22,478 nt of DNA from a virus. Of this stretch, positions 13,674-21,480 are shown piece by piece (position 1 is the first letter of the stretch; every line of letters starts with the position of its first letter). The position numbers and the translations under genes were made by a program. The notes under the pieces were generated by a model. It had not been told where the DNA came from and did no database searches. It worked only from the letters and a program-made list of their open reading frames with translations. The DNA lies in IMG/VR virus record IMGVR_UViG_3300010316_000058, positions 1 to 22,478 of that record. The stretch is one strand, 5' to 3'.

Positions 13674-13885
13674 GTAAACCAGTACACTATAATCAAGGCG
13701 GTATCGAACCCATAGATTACATTGTTAAAAACAAACTTTCATACTGTGAAGGTAATGTTGTTAAGTACATAACTCGTTGGAGACATAAGAACGGCATTCA
13801 AGATTTAAAGAAAGCCAAACAATACATAGATTTTATTATTGATAAAGAAGCCAAACCCACAGTAACAGAAAGCAAAGATGATTAA
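13661..13885 (+). CDS. DUF3310 domain protein (T7 gp1.7 C-terminal-like), 74 aa
   Basis: The short protein matches the DUF3310 pattern: KPVHYNQGGIEPIDYI, then CEGNVVKYITRW, then DLKKAKQYIDFII. The same pattern forms the C-terminal part of T7 gp1.7, reported as a nucleotide kinase. This one is the domain alone, so kinase activity cannot be assumed. Placement directly before the ribonucleotide reductase genes fits a nucleotide-metabolism role. GGGAAGG precedes the ATG, which lies in the last 13 bases of the exonuclease gene, and the next gene overlaps by 8 bases. Confidence 0.82.
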   Translation: MDDISKPVHYNQGGIEPIDYIVKNKLSYCEGNVVKYITRWRHKNGIQDLKKAKQYIDFIIDKEAKPTVTESKDD

Positions 13886-15629
13886 TTACGAAAGAGACGA
13901 ACTACTTACTGACTTTGGTAAGACAACTTTAAAAGATAGGTACTTACTACCTAACGAGAACTCACCGCAAGATGGATTTATGAGAGCCGCTAAAGCATTC
14001 TCTGATAATGATGAGATGGCACAGCGTATATATGATTACGCTTCTAAATTATGGTTCATGTATTCTACACCTATTTTATCTAATGGTGGAGCAAACAGAG
14101 GTATGCCTATTTCTTGTTTCTTAAATTATGTAGGAGATAGTAGAGAAGGATTAACAGGACACTACACAGAGAACGCTTGGTTAGCTTCTATTGGTGGTGG
14201 CATAGGTGGTTACTGGGGACATGTACGTTCAGATGGTACAAGCACTTCAGGTGGTTCACAATCATCAGGTTCAATTCCATTTTTACATGTAGTTGACAGT
14301 GAGATACTTGCATTCTCTCAAGGTAAAACAAGGCGTGGTAGTTATGCGGCTTACATGGACATGTCTCACCCAGAGATAATGGAATTTTTAGAAATGAGAA
14401 AACCTAGTGGAGGAGACATACATAGAAAATGTCTTAACCTTCACCATGCAATAAATATTTCAGATGATTTTATGCACTTGATTGAAAAGTGTGTAGCTGA
14501 ACCTACGTATGATGACAGTTGGAACTTAATTGACCCACATACAAAAGAAGTAGTGCGTACAGTATCAGCTAGAGAGTTGTGGCAAAAACTATTAGAAAAT
14601 AGAGTAGCTACTGGTGAGCCTTATGTTTCTTTCATAGATACTATCAATGAAGCATTGCCTGAAACACAAAAGAAATTAGGATTAAAAGTACATCACTCAA
14701 ACTTATGTACTGAAATTACTTTACCTACTAACGAAGATAGAACAGCAGTGTGTTGTTTGTCTTCTGTTAATTTAGAAAAGTATGATGAATGGAAGAATGA
14801 TAAATTATTCATACCTGATTTAGTTAGATTTTTAGACAACGCTTTAACTTACTTTATAGAGAATGCACCTGACAGTGTGTTCAGAGCAAAGTTTAGTGCG
14901 GCACAAGAAAGAAGTATTGGATTAGGAGCAATGGGTTTCCATGCTTATTTACAATCTAAGAACATAGCTTTTGAAAGTGCGTTAGCTAAATCTTTAAATA
15001 TGAAAATGTTTAAAAGTATTAAAGAAGAAGCAGTAGAAGAAAGTAAAAGACTTGCAGTTAAAAGAGGAGAAGCTCCTGACATGGAAGGCACTGGTATGCG
15101 TAATGCACACTTATTAGCTGTTGCACCTAACGCTTCATCATCTATTATTTGTGGGACTACTTCACCTTCAATAGAACCTTATAGAGCCAATGCTTATGTG
15201 CAAAAAACTATGTCTGGTTCATTCTTAGTTAAGAATAAATATTTAGAAAAACTATTAGAAAAGAAAGGGATAAACAATGATGCTATATGGTCGTCCATTG
15301 TCTCGCAAAGAGGCAGTGTCTTACATCTTAAAGAGTTATCAGACTATGAAAAAGATATTTTTAAAACTGGTATTGAAATAAATCAACAATGGATAATAGA
15401 ACATGCGGCTGACAGGCAGAAATATATTTGTCAAGGACAGTCAGTAAATCTTTTCGTCCCTGCTGATGTAAACATTAAAGAGTTGCATGACACTCACATG
15501 TTAGCATGGAAAAAGAAATTAAAAACTTTGTACTATTGCAGAAGCGAAGCAATCAAACGTGCAGAGTTAGTATCAAAAAAAGTAGAAAGGACAATCATAC
15601 CAGAAGCAGATTGCTTGGCGTGTGAATAA
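13878..15629 (+). CDS. nrdA: Ribonucleotide reductase class I large subunit, 583 aa
   Basis: This subunit reduces ribonucleotides to deoxyribonucleotides for phage DNA synthesis. Visible active-site elements are PISCFL with the first redox cysteine, HSNLCTEITL with the N-x-C-x-E radical site, and AVCCLSSVN with the second redox cysteine. LYYCRSE carries the tyrosine pair for radical transfer, and the C-terminal DCLACE has a shuttle CxxC. It is much shorter than E. coli NrdA (761 aa): the N-terminus begins close to the catalytic barrel with no ATP-cone, so dATP inhibition at an activity site would be absent. The small subunit follows about 250 bases downstream. No thioredoxin or glutaredoxin gene is visible. 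Confidence 0.95.
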   Translation: MINYERDELLTDFGKTTLKDRYLLPNENSPQDGFMRAAKAFSDNDEMAQRIYDYASKLWFMYSTPILSNGGANRGMPISCFLNYVGDSREGLTGHYTENAWLASIGGGIGGYWGHVRSDGTSTSGGSQSSGSIPFLHVVDSEILAFSQGKTRRGSYAAYMDMSHPEIMEFLEMRKPSGGDIHRKCLNLHHAINISDDFMHLIEKCVAEPTYDDSWNLIDPHTKEVVRTVSARELWQKLLENRVATGEPYVSFIDTINEALPETQKKLGLKVHHSNLCTEITLPTNEDRTAVCCLSSVNLEKYDEWKNDKLFIPDLVRFLDNALTYFIENAPDSVFRAKFSAAQERSIGLGAMGFHAYLQSKNIAFESALAKSLNMKMFKSIKEEAVEESKRLAVKRGEAPDMEGTGMRNAHLLAVAPNASSSIICGTTSPSIEPYRANAYVQKTMSGSFLVKNKYLEKLLEKKGINNDAIWSSIVSQRGSVLHLKELSDYEKDIFKTGIEINQQWIIEHAADRQKYICQGQSVNLFVPADVNIKELHDTHMLAWKKKLKTLYYCRSEAIKRAELVSKKVERTIIPEADCLACE

Positions 15630-15733
15630 TGAAGATATGTATATTAAAAATAATTTATCATTACTCAACTTATTTAACCAGTTGGTCATGGCAAAAATTG
15701 TATGGAGATAGAACTAAAAGGGGACAGAAATGA
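15629..15733 (+). CDS. Possible tiny protein between nrdA and nrdB, 34 aa
   Basis: The ATG overlaps the nrdA stop by one base (TAATG), so ribosomes could restart here. The product is 34 residues: a short hydrophobic N-terminus (MKICILKIIYHYSTYL) and a basic tail (LYGDRTKRGQK). The stop overlaps the next ORF by 4 bases. The overlaps on both sides and the lack of another frame here make it plausible, but the length is near the chance limit and no function is suggested. Confidence 0.4.
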   Translation: MKICILKIIYHYSTYLTSWSWQKLYGDRTKRGQK

Positions 15734-15885
15734 ATTACCCACCAATTAAATCTTTTGGTTTTAAAAAGAAAACAAGAAAAATAAAACAACAAAAACAAAC
15801 AGTGCTATGGACGGTTTATCATACTGTCCTAGCAGTAGAGTTATTAATATTAATCATAATAGAAGGGATAGAGTTACTAAGATGA
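15730..15885 (+). CDS. Small single-pass membrane protein between nrdA and nrdB, 51 aa
   Basis: This 51-residue ORF has a strong AAAAGGGGA ribosome site, overlaps the previous ORF by ATGA and overlaps the nrdB start by ATGA. Residues 1-23 are very basic (FKKKTRKIKQQKQT). They are followed by one hydrophobic segment (about 25-50, VLWTVYHTVLAVELLILIIIEGIELL) long enough to span a membrane. A basic cytoplasmic end and one membrane span are features shared with some small holins, but the segment holds three glutamates and the site within the RNR genes is unusual for a lysis gene. Function is unknown. Confidence 0.6.
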   Translation: MNYPPIKSFGFKKKTRKIKQQKQTVLWTVYHTVLAVELLILIIIEGIELLR

Positions 15886-16832
15886 GTTTATTTAAAACAA
15901 GAGCATACTACAAACCCTTTGAATACGATTGGGCATTTGCAAGTTACGACATGCAACAAAAAATGCACTGGCTACCTAGTGAAGTACCATTACATGAAGA
16001 TGTAAGAGACTGGAATGAAAGATTATCAGCAGAAGAAAAAAACTTAATAGGACAAATATTAAAATTCTTTACTCAAGGTGATGTCGATATTGCACAAGCA
16101 TATTTAGATAAATACATTCCTAAATTTAAACCACCTGAAATTAGAATGATGTTATCAGCGATAGCTACTTCAGAAGCTAATCATGCACACAGTTATTCTT
16201 TATTGAATGATACTATTGGATTACCTGATAAGGAATACAAAGCGTTTCAAGAATATAAAGAGATGTCTGATAAACATACTTATCTATTTCAAAGTAAAGG
16301 AACAGGCATAGAAGGATTAGCTAGAGAGATAGCTTGTTTCTCTGCATTTGGTGAAGGCTTACAGTTGTTTGCTTCCTTTGTTATGCTACTTAACTTCCAA
16401 CGATATGGGCGTATGAAAGGAATGTGTCAGATAGTTACTTGGTCTATCAGAGATGAGACACACCACGTTGAAAGTATGATTAAAATATTCCATGCTTTAA
16501 TTAAAGAGAACCCAAATATTTGGACTGAAAAATTTAAAGCAAGTATCTATCAAACAGCTAGAGACATGGTTGATTTAGAAGATAAGTTTATTGATTTAGC
16601 TTTTGCACAAGGTGGTATTAGAGGACTTAAAGCTGATGAAGTTAAACAGTATATTAGATACATAGCTGATAGAAGATTGCTTCAGCTATCTTTAAAGCCT
16701 AACTTTGGTGTCAAAGAAAACCCTCTATCGTGGTTAGATTGGGTATTAAATGGCGTAGAACATGCAAACTTCTTTGAGAATAGAGCCACCGAATATAATA
16801 AAGGGACTGTGACTGGCAGTCTGTGGGACTAA
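15882..16832 (+). CDS. nrdB: Ribonucleotide reductase class I small subunit, 316 aa
   Basis: This subunit carries the diiron-tyrosyl radical cofactor needed by NrdA. Ligands match E. coli R2 by motif and spacing: Asp67, Glu98 and His101 (SEANHAHSY), radical Tyr105, Glu in FGEGLQLF, and Glu with His in IRDETHHVES. The C-terminus (TEYNKGTVTGSLWD) provides the docking tail. The length is typical of short viral R2 proteins. I chose the ATG at 15882 because the earlier in-frame start at 15807 adds an unrelated stretch that overlaps the membrane ORF. Coupling with that ORF by ATGA supports this start. Confidence 0.95.
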   Translation: MSLFKTRAYYKPFEYDWAFASYDMQQKMHWLPSEVPLHEDVRDWNERLSAEEKNLIGQILKFFTQGDVDIAQAYLDKYIPKFKPPEIRMMLSAIATSEANHAHSYSLLNDTIGLPDKEYKAFQEYKEMSDKHTYLFQSKGTGIEGLAREIACFSAFGEGLQLFASFVMLLNFQRYGRMKGMCQIVTWSIRDETHHVESMIKIFHALIKENPNIWTEKFKASIYQTARDMVDLEDKFIDLAFAQGGIRGLKADEVKQYIRYIADRRLLQLSLKPNFGVKENPLSWLDWVLNGVEHANFFENRATEYNKGTVTGSLWD

Positions 16833-16846
16833 ACCTGCTCTTTTAG

Positions 16847-17032
16847 ATGAAAAACTTAACAGATGATGTGGTTTTACCATTGAAGGTAGACGATTTAATT
16901 AAATTATTAAACAAGGTCTACCCTGAAAAGTCTCCTAACTTGCAAGATGATACTAAGACTATCTACTTTAAAGCAGGTCAAAGAGACGTAGTAAACTTTA
17001 TTAACACTCTCAAAGAAAGGTCAGAACAATAA
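16847..17032 (+). CDS. Hypothetical protein after nrdB, 61 aa
   Basis: A 61-residue soluble protein with two predicted helices (VDDLIKLLNKVYPE and GQRDVVNFINTLKERSEQ) around a short strand (TKTIYFKAG). There is no clear Shine-Dalgarno before the ATG, 14 bases after the nrdB stop, so coupling is likely. Its stop overlaps the ATG of the next gene (TAATG). I recognise no family. The position between the RNR genes and the virion genes is similar to that of small unknown genes in related phages. Confidence 0.7.
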   Translation: MKNLTDDVVLPLKVDDLIKLLNKVYPEKSPNLQDDTKTIYFKAGQRDVVNFINTLKERSEQ

Positions 17033-17241
17033 TGTGTGGTTCACCAAAAATACCTCAAGCTCCAATACAGCCTATAGCTCCAATGCCAGTTAGAGGAGAA
17101 CAAGCACAGGATTTATCTCCTGAATTAGTTAAAGCTAATGATGCAGATTTAGACATTAAAAAGAAGAAAGTTAAAAAATCAGGTACAACTGCTTTAAATA
17201 CTTCTTCAGGTCTTAACATTGCTACTAGCTCAAGTATCTAA
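17032..17241 (+). CDS. Probable virion-associated protein, T7 gp7.3-like, 69 aa
   Basis: A small Pro- and Lys-rich protein lies directly before the portal gene, where T7 has gp7.3 (a tail assembly protein). It starts MCGSPKIPQAPIQPIAPMP, continues with a basic KKKKVKKSG segment and ends TTALNTSSGLNIATSSSI. The basic segment with a Ser/Gly/Asn-rich C-terminus resembles the gp7.3 ending (SVARSSGGGINI). The assignment rests on position and composition more than on alignment. Cys2 is not preceded by a lipoprotein signal. Confidence 0.6.
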   Translation: MCGSPKIPQAPIQPIAPMPVRGEQAQDLSPELVKANDADLDIKKKKVKKSGTTALNTSSGLNIATSSSI

Positions 17242-17245
17242 TTAA

Positions 17246-18805
17246 ATGGAATACGAAGGTAGTCTACAGAAGCAACATACAGCTAAAGAACGATACCTTA
17301 AACTTCAGTCAGAGAGAGAACATTATTTAGACAGAGCAGAAGAGTGTAGTGAACTAACTATTCCTTCTTTAATAAAACCAGATGGCTTTACTTCTTCAAG
17401 TGAGCTATACACTCCATTCCAATCAGTTGGTGCAAGAGGTGTCAACAACCTAGCAAGTAAACTTCTTTTACTTTTGCTTCCACCAAACTCCCCATTTTTT
17501 AGACTACAAATAGCAGGTGAAGCTAAAAAAGAATTAGAAGAAAATAAAGACATGAAGACTGACATTGAGAAATCTTTGTCTGTTATTGAAAAAGAAGTAT
17601 CAAGTAAAATAGAACAACTTGCATTAAGAGTTTCAGTTTATGAAGCATTAAAACATCTTATTGTTGGTGGTAATGTATTAACTTACCTACCTAAAAAAGG
17701 AAGCATGAGAGTATTTCCTTTATCACAGTACGTAGTTAGAAGAGATGCTTCAGGAAATATTTTAGAAATAATTATCAAAGAGAAAGCAAGTATTTTATCT
17801 TTAGGTAAAGAAGTATCAGCACAAGTAATTGCTGACCCTGATTATAAATCTGATGAAGAAATAGAATTATACACTCATGTTTATAAATTAAATGACAATG
17901 AGTTTTACGTTTGCCAAGAAGTAAACGGAATTAAAATACCTGAAAGTATTGGTACATTTAAAAATGAAAGAATGCCTTATCAAGCATTAAGAATGGTAAG
18001 AGTTGACAATGAAGATTATGGAAGAAGTTACGTAGAAGAATTTATTGGTGATTTAAAATCATTAGAAGGTTTATCTCAAGCACTTGTAGAAAGTGCGGCG
18101 GCTTCATCTAAAGTAGTATTTATGGTTAGACCTAATGCTGTTACTAGAAAAAAAGATTTAGCTATGACTAGAAATGGTGACATCATTACTGGAAGTGCAG
18201 AAGATGTAACCGTATTACAGGCACAGAAACAATATGATTTACAAGTAGTACAGCAATCTATTGCTAAATTAGAAGAGAGAATGTCTTATGCTTTCTTACT
18301 ACACACAGCAATACAAAGAGATGCAGAAAGAGTAACTGCACAAGAGATTAGATACATGGCAGAACAATTAGAGACTGCTATGGGTGGTATATATTCATTA
18401 TTATCACAAGAGTTTCAGCTACCGTTAGTTTCTATACTAATGAAAAGAATGGAAACAGCAGGAGAAATTCCCAAGTTACCTAAAGGCACAGTTAAGCCTA
18501 CTATTATTACTGGTATTGAGGCACTAGGTAGAGGAAACGATTTACAAAAATTAAGAGAATTTGTTGCAGAGATAGGAAACTTAGCACAAATAAATCCACA
18601 AGTTGTTCAGGCATTAAACCCAGATGATTTAATTAAACGTATAGCTATCGGTCTTGGTATTGATACTGACGGTTTATTAAAATCTCAAGAACAACTAGCG
18701 GAAGAACAAGCGGCACAAGAAGAACAAGCACAGCAACAACAAATGATGCAGATGGCTGAAAAAGCTATCCCTCAAGTTGCAGGTAATCTTACTAAGCCAC
18801 AATAA
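17246..18805 (+). CDS. Portal (head-tail connector) protein, T7 gp8-like, 519 aa
   Basis: This protein forms the ring at the capsid vertex for DNA packaging and tail attachment. It aligns along its length with T7 gp8 (536 aa). Matching segments include TIPSLIKPDGFTSSSELYTP, QSVGARGVNNLASKLLLL, EALKHLIVGGNVLTYLP, DYGRSYVEEFIGDLKSLEGL, RVTAQEIRYMAEQLE, GGIYSLLSQEFQLPLV and GIEALGRGNDLQKL. The C-terminus is Gln-rich and low in complexity. The ATG at 17246 comes 4 bases after the previous stop without a visible Shine-Dalgarno, so coupled translation is likely. Confidence 0.96.
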   Translation: MEYEGSLQKQHTAKERYLKLQSEREHYLDRAEECSELTIPSLIKPDGFTSSSELYTPFQSVGARGVNNLASKLLLLLLPPNSPFFRLQIAGEAKKELEENKDMKTDIEKSLSVIEKEVSSKIEQLALRVSVYEALKHLIVGGNVLTYLPKKGSMRVFPLSQYVVRRDASGNILEIIIKEKASILSLGKEVSAQVIADPDYKSDEEIELYTHVYKLNDNEFYVCQEVNGIKIPESIGTFKNERMPYQALRMVRVDNEDYGRSYVEEFIGDLKSLEGLSQALVESAAASSKVVFMVRPNAVTRKKDLAMTRNGDIITGSAEDVTVLQAQKQYDLQVVQQSIAKLEERMSYAFLLHTAIQRDAERVTAQEIRYMAEQLETAMGGIYSLLSQEFQLPLVSILMKRMETAGEIPKLPKGTVKPTIITGIEALGRGNDLQKLREFVAEIGNLAQINPQVVQALNPDDLIKRIAIGLGIDTDGLLKSQEQLAEEQAAQEEQAQQQQMMQMAEKAIPQVAGNLTKPQ

Positions 18806-18817
18806 TAAAAGGAAACA

Positions 18818-19537
18818 ATGGTAGAAACAGTAGAGATAAAACAACCAGAAACTACAAGTGAAAAACCTGTAGAAGAAAATGTTACACAAAGTAAACCTGA
18901 AGGCTTACCTGAAAAATTCAACTCAGTTGAAGATTTAGCAAAGTCCTATCAGGAATTAGAAAAGAAACTTGGTGACAATACGGAAGCACCTAAAACAGAT
19001 GCTCCCAAAAATGATTTAGATATTGCTGAAAAAGCAGTTGAGAGTGCAGGGCTTAACATGGAAAACCTGTCTTCTGAATATGCTGAAAAAGGTGAGTTAG
19101 ATGCTAAGTCATACGAGGCTTTAGAAAAAGCAGGTATACCTAAAGAATATGTAAACCAGTTTATCGAAGGTCAAAAAGCAGTTGCAGACCAACAAGCTAG
19201 TTCATTAAAAGAAATAGCAGGTGGCAATGAGGCTTATAATGAAATGTCTAACTGGGCGGCAGACAATATGACTGACGCAGAGAAGACAGCTTACAATACA
19301 GCAGTTAATTCTAAAGATGTAGAAACTGCAAAGTTAGCAATAGCAGGTTTAAAAGCTAAATTTGATGGAGCTAATGGTAATGAGCCTAGCCTTGTAGAAG
19401 GCAAAGCTACAGTGTCAGGTCAAGATGGTTATAAGTCTTGGGCTGAAGTTACAAGAGCTATGGGAGATGAGAGGTATGCAAATGACCCTGCTTACCAAGC
19501 AACAGTAAAAGAAAAACTAAGTAAATCGGAGTTATAA
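18818..19537 (+). CDS. Capsid assembly scaffolding protein, T7 gp9-like, 239 aa
   Basis: The protein guides procapsid assembly and is absent from mature virions. It is acidic and low in complexity in the first 70 residues (VETVEIKQPETTSEKPVEEN...). LPEKFNSVEDLAKSYQELEKKL follows, a segment common in podophage scaffolds, then helical regions and a basic C-terminus (TVKEKLSKSEL), the part that contacts capsid protein in scaffold families. The position between portal and capsid supports the call. AAAGGAAAC precedes the ATG. It is somewhat shorter than T7 gp9 (307 aa). Confidence 0.9.
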   Translation: MVETVEIKQPETTSEKPVEENVTQSKPEGLPEKFNSVEDLAKSYQELEKKLGDNTEAPKTDAPKNDLDIAEKAVESAGLNMENLSSEYAEKGELDAKSYEALEKAGIPKEYVNQFIEGQKAVADQQASSLKEIAGGNEAYNEMSNWAADNMTDAEKTAYNTAVNSKDVETAKLAIAGLKAKFDGANGNEPSLVEGKATVSGQDGYKSWAEVTRAMGDERYANDPAYQATVKEKLSKSEL

Positions 19538-19538
19538 T

Positions 19539-19670
19539 ATGAGCCTTTATAGAAATATGAACGCTAGAAAAAAATCTGGTACATCAAGACCAAAAAGTAA
19601 AAGTACGGTATCCGCTAAAGCATATAAAAATATGAAAGCAGGATTTCCTAAAAAGAAAAAGACGACATAA
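19539..19670 (+). CDS. Small highly basic protein between scaffold and capsid, 43 aa
   Basis: This 43-residue ORF begins 1 base after the scaffold stop, with GGAG in front. It is extremely basic and Ser/Thr-rich (RKKSGTSRPKSKSTVSAKAYK, cut here) and ends GFPKKKKTT. Lys and Arg make up about a third of residues, suggesting binding to nucleic acid or to an acidic partner such as the scaffold. There are no hydrophobic segments. I cannot name a family with certainty. Its place in the virion gene block makes a morphogenesis role plausible. Confidence 0.7.
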   Translation: MSLYRNMNARKKSGTSRPKSKSTVSAKAYKNMKAGFPKKKKTT

Positions 19671-19812
19671 AAAATAGTTGTGCAACACTTATGTGTGGCA
19701 ACTGCCAACTTTAATTAGCCAAATAACTTGACCCTCTGCGGAGGACAATCTTGACTAAATAACTGAATTGAAGAGGCTTTTAATAAACAATAAATAACAA
19801 AAGGAAAACACT
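19671..19812 (+). promoter_or_regulatory. 142-base gap before the capsid gene with two hairpins
   Basis: The first hairpin (19677-19702) is GTTG, TGCA, ACAC, loop TTAT, GTGT, GG, CAAC. The second is CCTC/GAGG with a TGCG loop (19733-19744). Two TTGAC sequences occur (19728 and 19751) without suitable -10 boxes. High-level capsid expression in T7-like phages is driven by a strong promoter at this place, so a promoter and RNA processing or stability elements are expected. AAAGGAAAAC is the capsid ribosome site. Confidence 0.4.
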
Positions 19813-20790
19813 ATGGCAAACGCAACTCCAGTATCAGTTGGAAGAGTAAATGCAAGTGGTTCTGAAGACGCATTGTTTTTAAAAGTATTCGCAGGTGAAG
19901 TAATTACTTCATTTGATAGAGCTTCAAAAACAGCAGGTGCAGATATGACTAGAAGTATATCTTCTGGAAAATCAGCAACTTTCCCAGTAATGGGTAGAGT
20001 AGCCGCTTCATACCATACAGCAGGAGCAGAAATCAACGGTTCTGACGTAAACCACAACGAAAAGGTTATTACAATTAATGACCTTCTAACATCTTCAGTA
20101 TTCTTATCGAATATCGAAGAAGCTAAAAACCACTGGGACGTAAGGTCAGCTTACTCTTCTGAAATCGGAAGAGCTTTAGCATTTACTAAAGATAAGCACA
20201 TCTTACAAACTATTGGTCAAGCATCATTAGCATCAGCTAACGTATCTGACAGTGGATATGGTGCAGGAGCAACTATCACTAATACTGGTATCGCTTCAGC
20301 AACAGACGCAACTGCGGCTAACGCTATGATTGATGCACTATTTGGTGCGGCTAAACAATTAGATGCAAACTACGTACCATCTGAAGGCAGAAAATGCTTT
20401 ATCAGATTGGAAGAATACTACAAATTAGCAAACGCTACAAATGCAGTCAATGTTGACTTCAGTGGTGGAGCTAACGGTGGTGTTGCTTCAGGTAGAGTAG
20501 TTAAAATTGCAGGGATTGAATTAGTACCTGTAGCTCACTTTGTAGCGTCTAACGTCACTTCAGGCGTTGATGCAGGTGCGGCTATTGGAACAACTCCTCA
20601 AGCAGTTAACTTGACTAACTATGTTGCACTTGTATCTCACCCTTCAGCAGTAGGAACTGTTAAGCTAATGGATTTAGCTGTTGAAAAAGAGTACGACATC
20701 AGAAGACAAGGTACTTTGATGGTAGCTAAATACGCAATGGGACACGGTGTGTTAAGACCAGAAGCGGCAGTAGGTATCAAAGAAGCATAA
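19813..20790 (+). CDS. Major capsid protein, T7 gp10-like, 325 aa
   Basis: The protein forms the icosahedral head (HK97 fold in T7-like phages). Features shared with T7-type capsids include an Ala/Gly-rich N-terminus leading to ALFLKVFAGEVITSFDRAS and SGKSATFPVMGRVAASYH. GSDVNHNEKVITINDLL and a late VALVSHPSAVGTVKLMDLAVE segment also match. The length is typical (T7 gp10A 345 aa). The ribosome site AAAGGAAAAC is strong. I see no gp10B-type frameshift extension: the frame ends in TAA and a hairpin follows. Confidence 0.95.
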   Translation: MANATPVSVGRVNASGSEDALFLKVFAGEVITSFDRASKTAGADMTRSISSGKSATFPVMGRVAASYHTAGAEINGSDVNHNEKVITINDLLTSSVFLSNIEEAKNHWDVRSAYSSEIGRALAFTKDKHILQTIGQASLASANVSDSGYGAGATITNTGIASATDATAANAMIDALFGAAKQLDANYVPSEGRKCFIRLEEYYKLANATNAVNVDFSGGANGGVASGRVVKIAGIELVPVAHFVASNVTSGVDAGAAIGTTPQAVNLTNYVALVSHPSAVGTVKLMDLAVEKEYDIRRQGTLMVAKYAMGHGVLRPEAAVGIKEA

Positions 20791-20805
20791 TACTTCTTAA
20801 TTTAT

Positions 20806-20840
20806 ACAGGGCGGAGATTAACACAGACAATCCGCCCTGT
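20806..20840 (+). terminator. Perfect hairpin after the capsid gene
   Basis: ACAGGGCGGA (20806-20815) pairs with TCCGCCCTGT (20831-20840), ten perfect pairs around a 15-base loop. It lies where T7 has terminator T-phi between genes 10 and 11. No T tract follows (GTACTCAC), so it may instead protect or process capsid mRNA, or act as a partial terminator. Confidence 0.55.
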
Positions 20841-20842
20841 GT

Positions 20843-20853
20843 ACTCACACAAA
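20843..20853 (+). promoter_or_regulatory. ACTCACACAAA element, copy 2
   Basis: The exact 11-base match to 7834-7844 sits directly after the capsid hairpin and 19 bases before the tail tube A start. Both copies continue into an AT-rich stretch and a gene. A phage promoter element is possible but unproven. Confidence 0.25.
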
Positions 20854-20871
20854 ATTTAACTTAAAGGATAT

Positions 20872-21480
20872 ATGGCAACACAAATTACACCTACTACAGA
20901 ATTACAGTCGGTCAACATTATGTTGAGTACGATTGGAGAAGCACCTGTTAACTCAATTACAGGAACTACTACAGTAGATGTATCAACAGCTATAAATATT
21001 CTTAACGAAACTTCAATGTCCATTCAATCTCAAGGGTGGAATTTCAACACACATATAAATTATAAATCTTTATCAATCGACAGTGATGGTAAAGTACCCC
21101 TTCCTTCAAACTGCGTTAAAGCAGACGCAAACCCCTCTTACAGATATTTAAATTACACAATTAGAAACGGCTACTTATATGACATGGATAATCACACAGA
21201 TGTCTTTACTTCAGCACCTGCAAGTGTTGATTTGGTTCTAGTACAACAACTGGAACACTGTCCTGAATACGCTAGACAATATATTACAATGAAAGCGGCA
21301 AGAAGATTTGCTTCAAGATTTATAGGTGATAAAGAAATTACTCAATTAATAGGTCAAGATGAGAATGAAGCTCTAATGGCATTTCATCAAGCAGATAGCC
21401 AAGAGGCTGACGTTAATATTCTTAAAGGTGACAGCAATACATTTTCTATAATTAATAGAACACCTCGTAGGACTTACTAA
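20872..21480 (+). CDS. Tail tubular protein A, T7 gp11-like, 202 aa
   Basis: The protein forms the upper tail ring attached to the portal. The T7 gp11 pattern is clear: ELQSVNIMLSTIGEAPVNSI near the N-terminus, ILNETSMSIQSQGWNFNTH, SNCVKADANPSYRYLNYTIRNGYLYD, and EYARQYITMKAARRFASRF in the C-terminal half. The length is close to T7 gp11 (196 aa). AAAGGA precedes the ATG. The stop shares one base with the next ATG (TAATG). Confidence 0.95.
   Translation: MATQITPTTELQSVNIMLSTIGEAPVNSITGTTTVDVSTAINILNETSMSIQSQGWNFNTHINYKSLSIDSDGKVPLPSNCVKADANPSYRYLNYTIRNGYLYDMDNHTDVFTSAPASVDLVLVQQLEHCPEYARQYITMKAARRFASRFIGDKEITQLIGQDENEALMAFHQADSQEADVNILKGDSNTFSIINRTPRRTY

Noticed and set aside
15807-15881. Longer start for nrdB
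   Set aside because: The extension has no family similarity and the same bases encode the membrane ORF; the ATG at 15882 starts the normal R2 N-terminus.
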